Positions 33,755-41,511 of a stretch of DNA of 41,862 nt are shown here, piece by piece (position 1 is the stretch's first letter; every line of letters starts with the position of its first letter). The position numbers and the translations under genes are program-made. This DNA comes from a virus, in IMG/VR virus record IMGVR_UViG_3300009169_000037, positions 1 through 41,862 of that record; one strand, 5' to 3'. Below the pieces are notes generated by a model. The model did not search any database, was not told where the DNA came from, and was given only the letters and a program-made list of their open reading frames with translations.

Positions 33755-34789
33755 TTAACAATCAGATGTTCCAGTATTTTGGTATACATACAATCGTATA
33801 GCCACATCCCCAAAATCGGCAGCATTTCCAGTACTGTTAATGGTTATATAATCTATGTTGTTTATATAATCTGTAGAGTACCCTCCAGCAAAAATACCTC
33901 TATTACTAGTGCCGTTTGAAGTTCCTCCAAAATTTCTCTTTGCCGAAGTCAAATCCCCAAAATCAATAGAATTACCTGCGGCATTAACAGTTATATACTC
34001 TACTATATTAATGTTTACACTGCTCCTATTATAACCCCCTGCAAAAATTCCTCTCTCACTAGTGCCGTTGGAAATACCAGCGGCTAAGGTTCTGCCTCCA
34101 GCATTCAGATTGCCAAAATTAGCACAACTACTAGCGGTAGATATGGTAGTGTATTCTATGTTGGTGTACCCTGTGCTCATAGTACTACTATCATATTGAC
34201 CCGCTGCAAAAACACCCCTGTCATTGACAGAGTTTGATAATCCAGATCTTCTAGTTAAAGGGCCTACACTAGATTGGATATAAGAAGTAGCATTACCTGT
34301 ACTAGCAATATTGAAATAATAAATACGATTCGAACAGCTAGCTGGTGTGTTAGTATTCTTTACACCCATTGCATTCATAGATCTATTGCTGGTACCATTT
34401 GATACACTTGCGCATCCATAACATCTATTTTCTTCAAGAGATATGTCGCCAAAGTCGGTAGCGTTTCCTGGAGTACTCATGGTTATATAATCTATGGTGT
34501 TATAGGTATTACCATTGCCTCCAAAAAATACAGCGCGGCCATTAGATCCATTAGATGACGCAGATGGAGCTCTACCATCAGTCAAATCCCCAAAATCTTG
34601 CGTATTACCAAAAGTACTTATAGAAACATATTGTATAGTGTTGTCATTTCCAGAAAAAATACCTCTACCGGCAGCTACAGCAGGTATATTTCCGGCTCCC
34701 ATAAAACTTTTAGCAGAGGATTTAGAAGTCACAAATAACTTACCTACGTTCCCTATACTTACACTCCATATTTTAGAAATGTCAGCCAT
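33755..34789 (-). CDS. Six-repeat kelch-like propeller fibre-tip protein, with one degenerate repeat
   Basis: 344 residues, GTGAGG before the ATG. Anchor module MADISKIWSVSIGNVGKLF, then six repeats of 43-55 residues. Repeats 5 and 6 follow the consensus closely (RGIFAGGY, DYITINSTGNAADFGD); repeat 3 has lost the GG doublet and DFGD (RSMNAMGVKNTNT, IASTGNATSYIQ). Repeat 1 is shortest. The C-terminus LYVYQNTGTSDC differs from the SNA/SNV ends of its relatives. Confidence 0.78.
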   Translation of the reverse strand: MADISKIWSVSIGNVGKLFVTSKSSAKSFMGAGNIPAVAAGRGIFSGNDNTIQYVSISTFGNTQDFGDLTDGRAPSASSNGSNGRAVFFGGNGNTYNTIDYITMSTPGNATDFGDISLEENRCYGCASVSNGTSNRSMNAMGVKNTNTPASCSNRIYYFNIASTGNATSYIQSSVGPLTRRSGLSNSVNDRGVFAAGQYDSSTMSTGYTNIEYTTISTASSCANFGNLNAGGRTLAAGISNGTSERGIFAGGYNRSSVNINIVEYITVNAAGNSIDFGDLTSAKRNFGGTSNGTSNRGIFAGGYSTDYINNIDYITINSTGNAADFGDVAIRLYVYQNTGTSDC

Positions 34790-34814
34790 TTCAGTTTACC
34801 TCACTATAAAGTTC

Positions 34815-34842
34815 GAGGCCGCCCCTTGGAAGGAGCGACCCC
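34815..34842 (-). terminator. Intercistronic hairpin with G-U pairs
   Basis: On the transcribed strand GGGGUCGCUCC pairs with GGGGCGGCCUC through about 12 pairs including three G-U, with a CC-centred loop. It lies 8 bases after the stop of the gene at 34851-35735. CUUUAU follows, too short for a classic U-tract. Confidence 0.5.
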
Positions 34843-34850
34843 TATTTCAA

Positions 34851-35735
34851 TTACGCAATTTCTACAGTCCCATATTCTGGGTTGAAGAAAATAGTGTCGG
34901 CGCTAAGAGCATAACCAACAATCTGAACCTGATTACTAGAAGCCGCAGGAGCAGTCTGTGTAAGAGTACCAACAGTAGTACTTACATAAATGTCCTTACC
35001 AGGAGTCCAGTTCCAAGATGTGTCACAGATCTGTCCCTTATGGAAGATCTTCTTCGATCCTGAACCAGATTCAAGAGCCAAAGCTCTACATGGCATAGTT
35101 CCAGACGCAGTTGCGTTAGCCCTATCATAATTCCCATCAGAAGCGCAATAAAGAGGATTACCAAAAGCGGCACTTCCGTCATCTACGGTAACAGTCATGA
35201 TCTCACCTTCGTAAGTATCATCACCAGTTAGAGGAGCCCCATAATTCAAACTCTTATCATTCAAATCAAGATTACCACCAAGCTGTGGAGCTGTGTCATC
35301 TACTACAGCTGAAATACCACCAGTGCCACCACCTTGAGTAATCAAATAAGTAACCAACAGAATATCCCCAGTAGCTGGAGCAACAACAAATGTGATAGTA
35401 TCGCCAGAGATAGTATAGTCGTCACCAACACCCCTTTCCTGCAACAAACCATTCAAGTAAACCATGTCGGTATTAGCAAGAGGAGTATTAGCTAGGGTAT
35501 AAGTAACATTAGACCCATTAATATCTCCAGTAGGTACTTCACTCACGATCATCTCAGAAAGAGTTACATCACTCCACTGCATACCACTAGCGGTAGTGTA
35601 TTTCAGGAAGCGACCGTCTGAAGGATCATTTGCGATGTTCAACTTTACTTCAGGGATAGTACTGTCGATTAAATGACCGCCAGAGATGGTAGTCTCTTCA
35701 ATCTGCGCACCACGAATAGCAGTGTTTAAAGGCAT
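34851..35735 (-). CDS. Short fibre protein with NGLLQ and DUF2190-like domains
   Basis: 294 residues, GGAGGG before the ATG. The N-terminus MPLNTAIRGAQIEETTISGG resembles the neighbour at 36388 (MATKIRGAQINEAIAG). Residues about 60-135 hold the NGLLQ domain (VYLNGLLQERGVGDDYTISG, TGDILLVTYLI). Residues about 165-294 are the shared C-terminal beta domain (MTVTVDDGSAAFGNPLYCAS, KKIFHKGQICDTSWNWTPG, IVGYALSADTIFFNPEY). Appears to be a compact form of the larger fibre proteins. Confidence 0.78.
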   Translation of the reverse strand: MPLNTAIRGAQIEETTISGGHLIDSTIPEVKLNIANDPSDGRFLKYTTASGMQWSDVTLSEMIVSEVPTGDINGSNVTYTLANTPLANTDMVYLNGLLQERGVGDDYTISGDTITFVVAPATGDILLVTYLITQGGGTGGISAVVDDTAPQLGGNLDLNDKSLNYGAPLTGDDTYEGEIMTVTVDDGSAAFGNPLYCASDGNYDRANATASGTMPCRALALESGSGSKKIFHKGQICDTSWNWTPGKDIYVSTTVGTLTQTAPAASSNQVQIVGYALSADTIFFNPEYGTVEIA

Positions 35736-35815
35736 ATCTTTATCCCTCCATATTTCTTATTGTTCTACTCAGCCCCGCTAATTCGTTTTATTCATCCGGT
35801 AAAGCCTGTAATCAT

Positions 35816-36328
35816 TTATACTTTTGTTTTCTTACCTTTTTTCTTGGAAGCGTTTTCTGTAGCTATTTGTTCCAAAATCTTTTTTCTTAACTCAGCTTCC
35901 AGATTTCGCATTCTTTCTTCTTCTTGTTCGGCTTTGAGAGCGGCTTCTTCATTAGCCTTCCGGGTAGCCTCAGATTCAGCAGCTTTCTTGGCATCTTCAA
36001 CAAGTTGATTTTTTCTTTCGGTATCTCTCTCAGTAGATTCAGTCAAAACATCTTCAAAACCAAGAATAATACCATCCAATTTTATAATCTGTTGTTTGAT
36101 ATTGAATTTCTGTTCTTCAATCTCTGATATACGTTTATCGTAAGTAGTTATAATGTCGTAACCTTTTTGTCTTTCCTGTTCCGCCCATGCTTTTTTATCG
36201 TTAATGATTTCCCGTAATGTCATATCGTCTGTCCTCCTAATTTCTTCCATACGTCTTAAAGTTCTTTCCATTCTCTCCCTTTTTTCGGGAGGAAGCCTTT
36301 CTGCAAATCTTCCTTTTAATTTCAACAT
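35816..36328 (-). CDS. Coiled-coil hypothetical protein
   Basis: 170 residues, AAGGAG before the ATG. Highly charged and helical throughout: ERMERTLRRMEEIRR, EIEEQKFNIKQQIIKLDGI, a KAAESEATRKANEEAALKAE stretch, and a basic end (KKKGKKTKV). Family not recognised. Sitting inside the fibre operon, it may be a fibre chaperone or virion rod component; unproven. Confidence 0.65.
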   Translation of the reverse strand: MLKLKGRFAERLPPEKRERMERTLRRMEEIRRTDDMTLREIINDKKAWAEQERQKGYDIITTYDKRISEIEEQKFNIKQQIIKLDGIILGFEDVLTESTERDTERKNQLVEDAKKAAESEATRKANEEAALKAEQEEERMRNLEAELRKKILEQIATENASKKKGKKTKV

Positions 36329-36348
36329 ACATCACTCCTTATAGTTTA

Positions 36349-36376
36349 GGGGAGGGAGATTTCTCTCCCTCTCCCC
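36349..36376 (-). terminator. Intercistronic hairpin
   Basis: GGGGAGGGAGA pairs with TCTCCCTCTCCCC across a 4-base loop, with a 2-base bulge. It lies 11 bases after the stop of the gene at 36388-38463 and just before the ribosome binding site of the next. No U-tract on the transcribed strand. Confidence 0.5.
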
Positions 36377-36387
36377 ATAAAGATAAA

Positions 36388-38463
36388 TTACACGCTCTTT
36401 GCGGTGTAATGAATAACCAAAATGTCACCAGTCAAAGGAGCAACAGTAAACGTAATAGCTGTAGTGGTCTGGGTATAATCCTTTCCAGAACCCTTCTCTT
36501 GCAATAGACCATTCAAGAATACCTGAACGCTATTATCAACAGGAGTAGAAGCTAGAGTAAAGCCTGTGGTATTACCATCACACTCAGCAGACTTATTCTC
36601 CAACTTAAGATCGGTTTCCTGAATTCCCTGTAGACTAACGTCAGTCCACTGCATACCACTGGCAGTCGTGTACTGCAAGTAATAACCATCGGCAGGAGCA
36701 TTGGCAATAACCAATTCAGCCTCAGCAATACCGTCGTCCTTAACAGCCAATATACTTCCAGAAGTAGTGAAATTATCAGTGCTATAAGATGTAACGTGAG
36801 CATAAGCAAGCTCGTGACCACTTACGGCAGATGAAGCGGCTCCTAATAGATCATAAAGACCAGCATGATCACCCCAACCGTAAGCCGCATTCCAATTGGA
36901 CACATCAGTACTTGAAATAGCTGACAATACATTGTAATCCGTCAAATCCAAGTGATAATACTCACCAGCAGTACCACCCTGCAATCCAGCCAAGTTGTTA
37001 TGCTGTACGGTACCAGACATGCTGGTAAGAGCACCAGATACAGTGTCAACGTAGTTGTAGATAGCAAGAGCAGTAACCAACTCATCATCAGTAGAAGAAG
37101 AAGTAATAGTAGTGTCAATGTCATTAACGCTGGCACCAGTCTTCAAGCTAAAACCATCAGTATTGATAGTGGTCTCTACTACGTCATTAACACCGATAGT
37201 AACAGTGTTACTACCACTATTAACTGTAATGAAAGTATCGCCCATAGTTCTCAAAGTGTAACTTGCGGCATCCCACCAAGTAACTCTAGTGTCAATAGGA
37301 TTTTCCTCGCGGGTAGCAACAGGCTGCAATGGATAACTATTGAAAGAACTTTGAGTACCAGAAACACCAATACGGAAGTTATCAGATCTCTCGTCAAATA
37401 CAAAGAGATAAGCAGGTTCAGTTCCTCTATCAATTTCAATACCAGCAGTTACCTTTGTTACACCACCACCAGGTTCTCCATAATTAAGAACCATGATATT
37501 GTCCGCAACCAAAACAGTTTCAGTATTGGTATAGAACAAAGTACCAGTTACGGTTAAGTCTCCACCAACAGTCATATTGCCTGAAGTGTAGATCTCCTTA
37601 CCCATATGAGCAGCCTTTGGACGGATCTGATCGTAAGGAGTGTCAATCACTTCCCAAATATCATTCAAATCAACGTAAGAAATAATGTCACCACTGATTG
37701 TGGTCATCTCAGTGTTGTCAATATAATTATCTGACACATACTGCAAGATGTCTCCACTAATTGTGGTCATTTCGGAATTATCGATATAGTTGTTTGACAC
37801 ATAACTTAGGATATCACCTGAAATCGTAGTCATTTCACTATTGTCGATATAGTTAGCCGAAACGTAATTCAAAATGTCTCCAGATACAGTGGTAATTCTG
37901 CCATCTGTATAGGAGATAATGTCGCCAGAAATAGTGGTCATTTCAGAATTGTCAATATAGTTATCTGAAATGTAAGACAAAAGACTTCCACTAGCGCTAG
38001 CCACCTGGGTGTCTACGTACAACTTAGTAGTTAGATGCGGATCAAGGGTAGGAGTAACACCACTAACGGTATTAGTAAAAGCTCTAGTACCATCAGCGCG
38101 AGAATACTGAGGATGGTCATCGTCAGCAAGACCAGACAATGCATCATGCTGAATACCCGAAGCAATTACGCTTAACTGATCACCCGCTGTAGAAATAGTG
38201 GTGCCGTCAACAGCCACATCTAGTGTGGCAGAACTGCCTAAAGAAATAGAACCACCACCAGTCAAAGCATTTCCAGCGGTTACAGTAAGTGAAGAATTGG
38301 TAAGCATAGCATTGCTAATACCACCACTCTTTACCCTTAAGCTGTCAGCGTTGATTTCAATAGATGAATTGTCAACGTTAACAAACATCACACTACCACT
38401 AAGAGTCAAGCCATCACCAGCAATAGCCTCATTAATTTGAGCACCTCTAATCTTAGTAGCCAT
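36388..38463 (-). CDS. Long tail fibre protein with 21-residue shaft repeats
   Basis: 691 residues, GGAGG before the ATG. After an N-terminal part (MATKIRGAQINEAIAG) come HDALSGLADDDHPQY and SGVTPTLDPHLTTKLYVD, then four copies of a 21-residue repeat (ILSYVSNNYIDNSEMTTISG type) and one short copy between residues 160 and 262. A central domain (MVLNYGEPGGGV, AGIEIDRGTEPAYLF, NFRIGVSG) resembles one common in marine phage fibres. The last 75 residues are the NGLLQ domain (VQVFLNGLLQEKGSGKDYTQ). Its role as an elongated virion fibre is inferred from this architecture. Confidence 0.82.
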   Translation of the reverse strand: MATKIRGAQINEAIAGDGLTLSGSVMFVNVDNSSIEINADSLRVKSGGISNAMLTNSSLTVTAGNALTGGGSISLGSSATLDVAVDGTTISTAGDQLSVIASGIQHDALSGLADDDHPQYSRADGTRAFTNTVSGVTPTLDPHLTTKLYVDTQVASASGSLLSYISDNYIDNSEMTTISGDIISYTDGRITTVSGDILNYVSANYIDNSEMTTISGDILSYVSNNYIDNSEMTTISGDILQYVSDNYIDNTEMTTISGDIISYVDLNDIWEVIDTPYDQIRPKAAHMGKEIYTSGNMTVGGDLTVTGTLFYTNTETVLVADNIMVLNYGEPGGGVTKVTAGIEIDRGTEPAYLFVFDERSDNFRIGVSGTQSSFNSYPLQPVATREENPIDTRVTWWDAASYTLRTMGDTFITVNSGSNTVTIGVNDVVETTINTDGFSLKTGASVNDIDTTITSSSTDDELVTALAIYNYVDTVSGALTSMSGTVQHNNLAGLQGGTAGEYYHLDLTDYNVLSAISSTDVSNWNAAYGWGDHAGLYDLLGAASSAVSGHELAYAHVTSYSTDNFTTSGSILAVKDDGIAEAELVIANAPADGYYLQYTTASGMQWTDVSLQGIQETDLKLENKSAECDGNTTGFTLASTPVDNSVQVFLNGLLQEKGSGKDYTQTTTAITFTVAPLTGDILVIHYTAKSV
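37680..37986 (-). repeat. 63-bp coding repeats of the fibre shaft
   Basis: Four units of 21 codons plus one shortened unit encode (Y)VSxNYIDN(S/T)EMTTISGDI. Related single units occur in the genes at 344-1201 and 1251-2873, more than 35 kb away. Confidence 0.8.
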
Positions 38464-38486
38464 GCAAATTTTACCTCCATTTTATC

Positions 38487-39467
38487 TTATTGCGATATGT
38501 AATTAGCCAATAAAACATCGCCTAATTCAACACCTATAATAAAAGTAATTATACTTCCTGTAATCATATAATCCTCATCTGGTTCTTGTAACAAACCGTT
38601 TAGAAATACACAAACTGTTCCACTTACCGGATTGTGTGGAATAGAATAAATTTGCGTACCACTCACAGTAGTTAGGGGCTGATTAAATACAAAATTCGTA
38701 GCTACACCTGAGCCGGTAGCAAGATAATTCAAAGCTTCTGTAACGTCATCACCCGGAATGGTAGATTCGTTGCTTACAGAAGATGAGTCTGTGACAATTC
38801 CAGTTAAATTCGATCCATCTCCATAATAATTTCCAGCATAAATATTGCCTATTCCAGAAATAGTATTGCTTCCAAAGTTGTAATCTACTTTATTTGAATC
38901 TAACCACTCTAAAGCGTCCTTTACCGTTACACCAATTATAGTCGAGTCGTTTGTAATGTCACTAGCGTTTAAAGTACCACTAGCAGGTACTATATCCTCA
39001 GCAGTTCTTCCTATGTACCTATAGGCTTTAACCTTAAAAGCTGAGTCATTCCATCCATACGTACTAGGATCATAATCAAAGGTCAAAACACCGAGTTCGT
39101 AATCGAAAAACCAACCGCTTCCATCGGTAGTAAGGATTTCGTCATTATCAGCGTCATAAACCCTTACCGTGTAACCTTGTCCATACTTCGGTGATATGAA
39201 TGATCCAATTCTTGTTCCCGAGGGATATTCCGCAAGCCAAGATCTTTGGCTCCCCACGGTTATGTCCTGCGTTAAAGTTAAGGTGTTAAATATTTGAACT
39301 GATGAAGTTCCGCTTGAAGGTGGGGTAGTAGGAAGATGATCCATCCAAACGTCAATACCACGCACATTGAACGGGATACCAGGCTGTTCCTCGTACCACG
39401 CTTTGGCGGTGGTTGTATATTGCCTACTAACAATTTTCTTAAAAACTAGGTCTAGTTTATCCGCCAT
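38487..39467 (-). CDS. Fibre-associated protein with NGLLQ C-terminal domain
   Basis: 326 residues, GGGGAG before the ATG. The N-terminal half is beta-rich and reads like a fibre-attachment or hinge protein (FKKIVSRQYTTTAKAWYEEQ, FFDYELGVLTFDYDPSTYG, KAYRYIGRTAED). The middle has SNTISGIGNIYAGNYYGDGS followed by NLTG, a pattern frequent in phage fibres. The end is the NGLLQ domain (TVCVFLNGLLQEPDEDYMIT, LGDVLLANYIS). It lies directly between two large fibre genes and probably joins the same appendage. Confidence 0.7.
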   Translation of the reverse strand: MADKLDLVFKKIVSRQYTTTAKAWYEEQPGIPFNVRGIDVWMDHLPTTPPSSGTSSVQIFNTLTLTQDITVGSQRSWLAEYPSGTRIGSFISPKYGQGYTVRVYDADNDEILTTDGSGWFFDYELGVLTFDYDPSTYGWNDSAFKVKAYRYIGRTAEDIVPASGTLNASDITNDSTIIGVTVKDALEWLDSNKVDYNFGSNTISGIGNIYAGNYYGDGSNLTGIVTDSSSVSNESTIPGDDVTEALNYLATGSGVATNFVFNQPLTTVSGTQIYSIPHNPVSGTVCVFLNGLLQEPDEDYMITGSIITFIIGVELGDVLLANYISQ

Positions 39468-39482
39468 CGCTCAGTACTCCCC

Positions 39483-41159
39483 TTACCAATTAACGCTGAT
39501 ACTGCTAATGTATCTATTGGTGTTTCTAAAAGTTATTCGTATTACTATTAGACCTCCCGAATTAGCAGTACTGAAAGTACCAAAAGTCAATGCCAACGTA
39601 TTTCCAGAAGCACTGACTTTACACCCATCGCCGTCAATTCCAGTAAAAGTTGCGGCACTAAATAATTTACCACCATCCAACCAACCAGTTTGAGTAGACA
39701 ACTTAACTTCAATATTCACATCTCCAGCACCAAGCTGACCAAGACCATTGACAGTATCAAAACCACCAAGAGTCAAAGTCACATTGCTATGAGGAGCAAT
39801 ATCATAAAAGCCTCTCAAATACAATTGGTTGCCAGAAAAACCAGTGTAATTAGGATTGCCTGTAGGAAGTGTCCCTACTAGATTATGGTTAGGATATTGT
39901 ACCCTTTCATTATAAACCAAACATTGCCCATTAGTTAAAGTAGTTTGCGAATTCCACTGACCTGTTAGAGTAGGAACTACATTGTAAGTTCCGTTAGGCA
40001 ATCTGTAATTCTCGTCCCTGAAATACTCAGATTTAGCAGTGCTTACATTACCATAACCACAGTAAAGCCTGTTTTGTGAAGCGCTTGTAGCCGTGGATGT
40101 TGTTTTCCAGGGATGATACAAATAAGCCGACAATCTAGTATCCAAATCATGGTAATTAGATCTGTCGGCGGTTATTGTTTCACTCACCACAAAACTATCC
40201 GTGTAATGTGGAACGGTAGCTGGGTTTCTTGTAACATTGCTTGATTGGGCTTCAAATCTATACATCGAAACTTGTGAAACGTGATAGCATTTTCTAAACA
40301 CGTTCAAACCCGTATAAGCAATGTCAAAAGTATCACCCACTGAATAGTATCTGACACCTGAAATATATTTACTTGAACTCAATGTGTTCTGCACTACAGT
40401 GGGCGTACCTGAGAAAGCCATGGAATTGGTGTCGTTATCATACCACAACTTGTATTCGAGTGTGGCTCTTTCGCCGGCGGTCAAAGACTGCGTCAGGGCA
40501 AAAGAAGTGAACCCTTCATCCAAATCCACTACTTCCATTTGAGCATTCATTATTTGCCACGCGTTGAAGCTGTTGTACCAGCCGCAACTTGTGACTACTT
40601 GAGAACCCTTACCATTGCTAAAAGCAACGGTAGCATTACTGCACGGGTCCCCGCTACCCTGGTGATCCCAAGTTGTCAAATCTTGGACTGACGGTCCCTG
40701 TACAGTTACATCGAAATTTGACTCGATGTCCAAATTCGCCACCCTGGCGAACCCAGAGCCATCATTGTAGTAAGACCTTAAGAACCCTTCATTCCCGGGT
40801 CCGAACTTACTAGCCTGATCAGCAGAAGCAAGCGTTATTGTACTAAATTCTATTATCCTGTCGGAAGTGTCGCCGGCAACTTTACCATCCTGGTACCAAC
40901 GACCTGTCAAACCTTCTGGTATTTTACCAGTTCTAAGCGTCCTATTACCTACCAGGGCTGTGCCAGTCAGTGAGCCTGGAGGTGGGGGCGCAAGGTCGGC
41001 TAAAATCTCGTTGAAGGCATCTACAGAGTCCACAACCAAGGTCGTTTCGGTTAGGTCAAGCAAACCATCTGCAAAAGTACCGTCACTTGGCAATCCCAAA
41101 GGTACTTGACCTGAACCTCCTCCGCCGCCACCTTGTGGCCTGGTAAAAATTATCGGCAT
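39483..41159 (-). CDS. Large fibre/adhesin protein
   Basis: 558 residues, AGGAG before the ATG; first gene after the gene-free stretch. The N-terminus is a flexible Gly segment (RPQGGGGGGSGQVPLG) followed by LPSDGTFADGLLDLTETTLV and VDAFNEILADLAPPPPGSL, a segment recurring at the start of large fibres in many marine phages. The rest is long, all-beta, aromatic-rich (GWYNSFNAWQIMNAQ, VRYYSVGDTFDIAYTGLNVF) with scattered cysteines. No enzyme motif seen. Host-surface binding is the likely role. Confidence 0.72.
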   Translation of the reverse strand: MPIIFTRPQGGGGGGSGQVPLGLPSDGTFADGLLDLTETTLVVDSVDAFNEILADLAPPPPGSLTGTALVGNRTLRTGKIPEGLTGRWYQDGKVAGDTSDRIIEFSTITLASADQASKFGPGNEGFLRSYYNDGSGFARVANLDIESNFDVTVQGPSVQDLTTWDHQGSGDPCSNATVAFSNGKGSQVVTSCGWYNSFNAWQIMNAQMEVVDLDEGFTSFALTQSLTAGERATLEYKLWYDNDTNSMAFSGTPTVVQNTLSSSKYISGVRYYSVGDTFDIAYTGLNVFRKCYHVSQVSMYRFEAQSSNVTRNPATVPHYTDSFVVSETITADRSNYHDLDTRLSAYLYHPWKTTSTATSASQNRLYCGYGNVSTAKSEYFRDENYRLPNGTYNVVPTLTGQWNSQTTLTNGQCLVYNERVQYPNHNLVGTLPTGNPNYTGFSGNQLYLRGFYDIAPHSNVTLTLGGFDTVNGLGQLGAGDVNIEVKLSTQTGWLDGGKLFSAATFTGIDGDGCKVSASGNTLALTFGTFSTANSGGLIVIRITFRNTNRYISSISVNW

Positions 41160-41511
41160 TTAGCTTCTCCTACAAGTGATAAACAAAACTTAGAGTTTTG
41201 ATTATTTTTTCCTGGCGTTATTTATTGGTGAAGTCGCTTCGCTCCATGCATTTACAAACGATTTGTTAAATCTAACTTAGGGTGCGAACGAAGTGAAGCA
41301 CCATCTAATAAAGGTATATCTAATAAGTATATACTAATGTGGCTTTTTGGCGGCCACGATAAAAAATAACTTTTTTGAACTACCGTTGTTATAATTCATT
41401 GTTATTGTTATTGCTTTAAACACACCATCGTCTGTAACTGCTATTTTTCAAAAATACCACTCGCGGCTCTGTGGAAGCCGCCTCGCGGCTCTGTGGAAGC
41501 CGACTCTCGAC
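41160..41511 (-). promoter_or_regulatory. Gene-free junction dense in inverted repeats
   Basis: 352 bases without a gene. It contains inverted repeats at 41184-41200 (CAAAACT/AGTTTTG), 41251-41270 (TTTACAAA/TTTGTTAAA), 41281-41302 (GGTGC/GCACC), 41339-41357 (GTGGC/GCCAC), 41442-41456 (TATTTTT/AAAATA) and the tandem hairpin at 41460-41502. No convincing -35/-10 pair was found on the minus strand. Probably a terminator-plus-start region between two late transcripts, by position. Confidence 0.5.
41460..41502 (-). repeat. Tandem 21-bp hairpin repeat
   Basis: Two exact copies of a 21-base unit at 41460-41480 and 41482-41502, separated by one C. Each folds with GCGGCT (or CGGCT) pairing AGCCG(C) around a CTGTGGA loop. 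The pair lies 9 bases after the stop codon at 41512 and is followed on the transcribed strand by TATTTTTG, suggestive of a double terminator. Confidence 0.7.

Noticed and set aside
22174-34789. Diversity-generating retroelement acting on the fibre tips
   Set aside because: No reverse transcriptase and no template/variable repeat pair with adenine-biased differences was seen; variation here looks like module exchange.
34515-35063. 182-codon plus-strand frame
   Set aside because: Antisense to two well-supported minus-strand fibre genes and spanning their junction and hairpin; no protein-like pattern.
35736-35815. Tiny frames (7 and 5 codons) between the coiled-coil and short fibre genes
   Set aside because: Too short, without proper ribosome binding sites and with no resemblance to neighbouring proteins.
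36952-37557. 201-codon open frame on the plus strand
   Set aside because: It lies fully antisense to the long fibre gene with 21-residue repeats, has low-complexity Ser/Thr/Asn content reflecting the repeats, and no ribosome binding site; a shadow frame.
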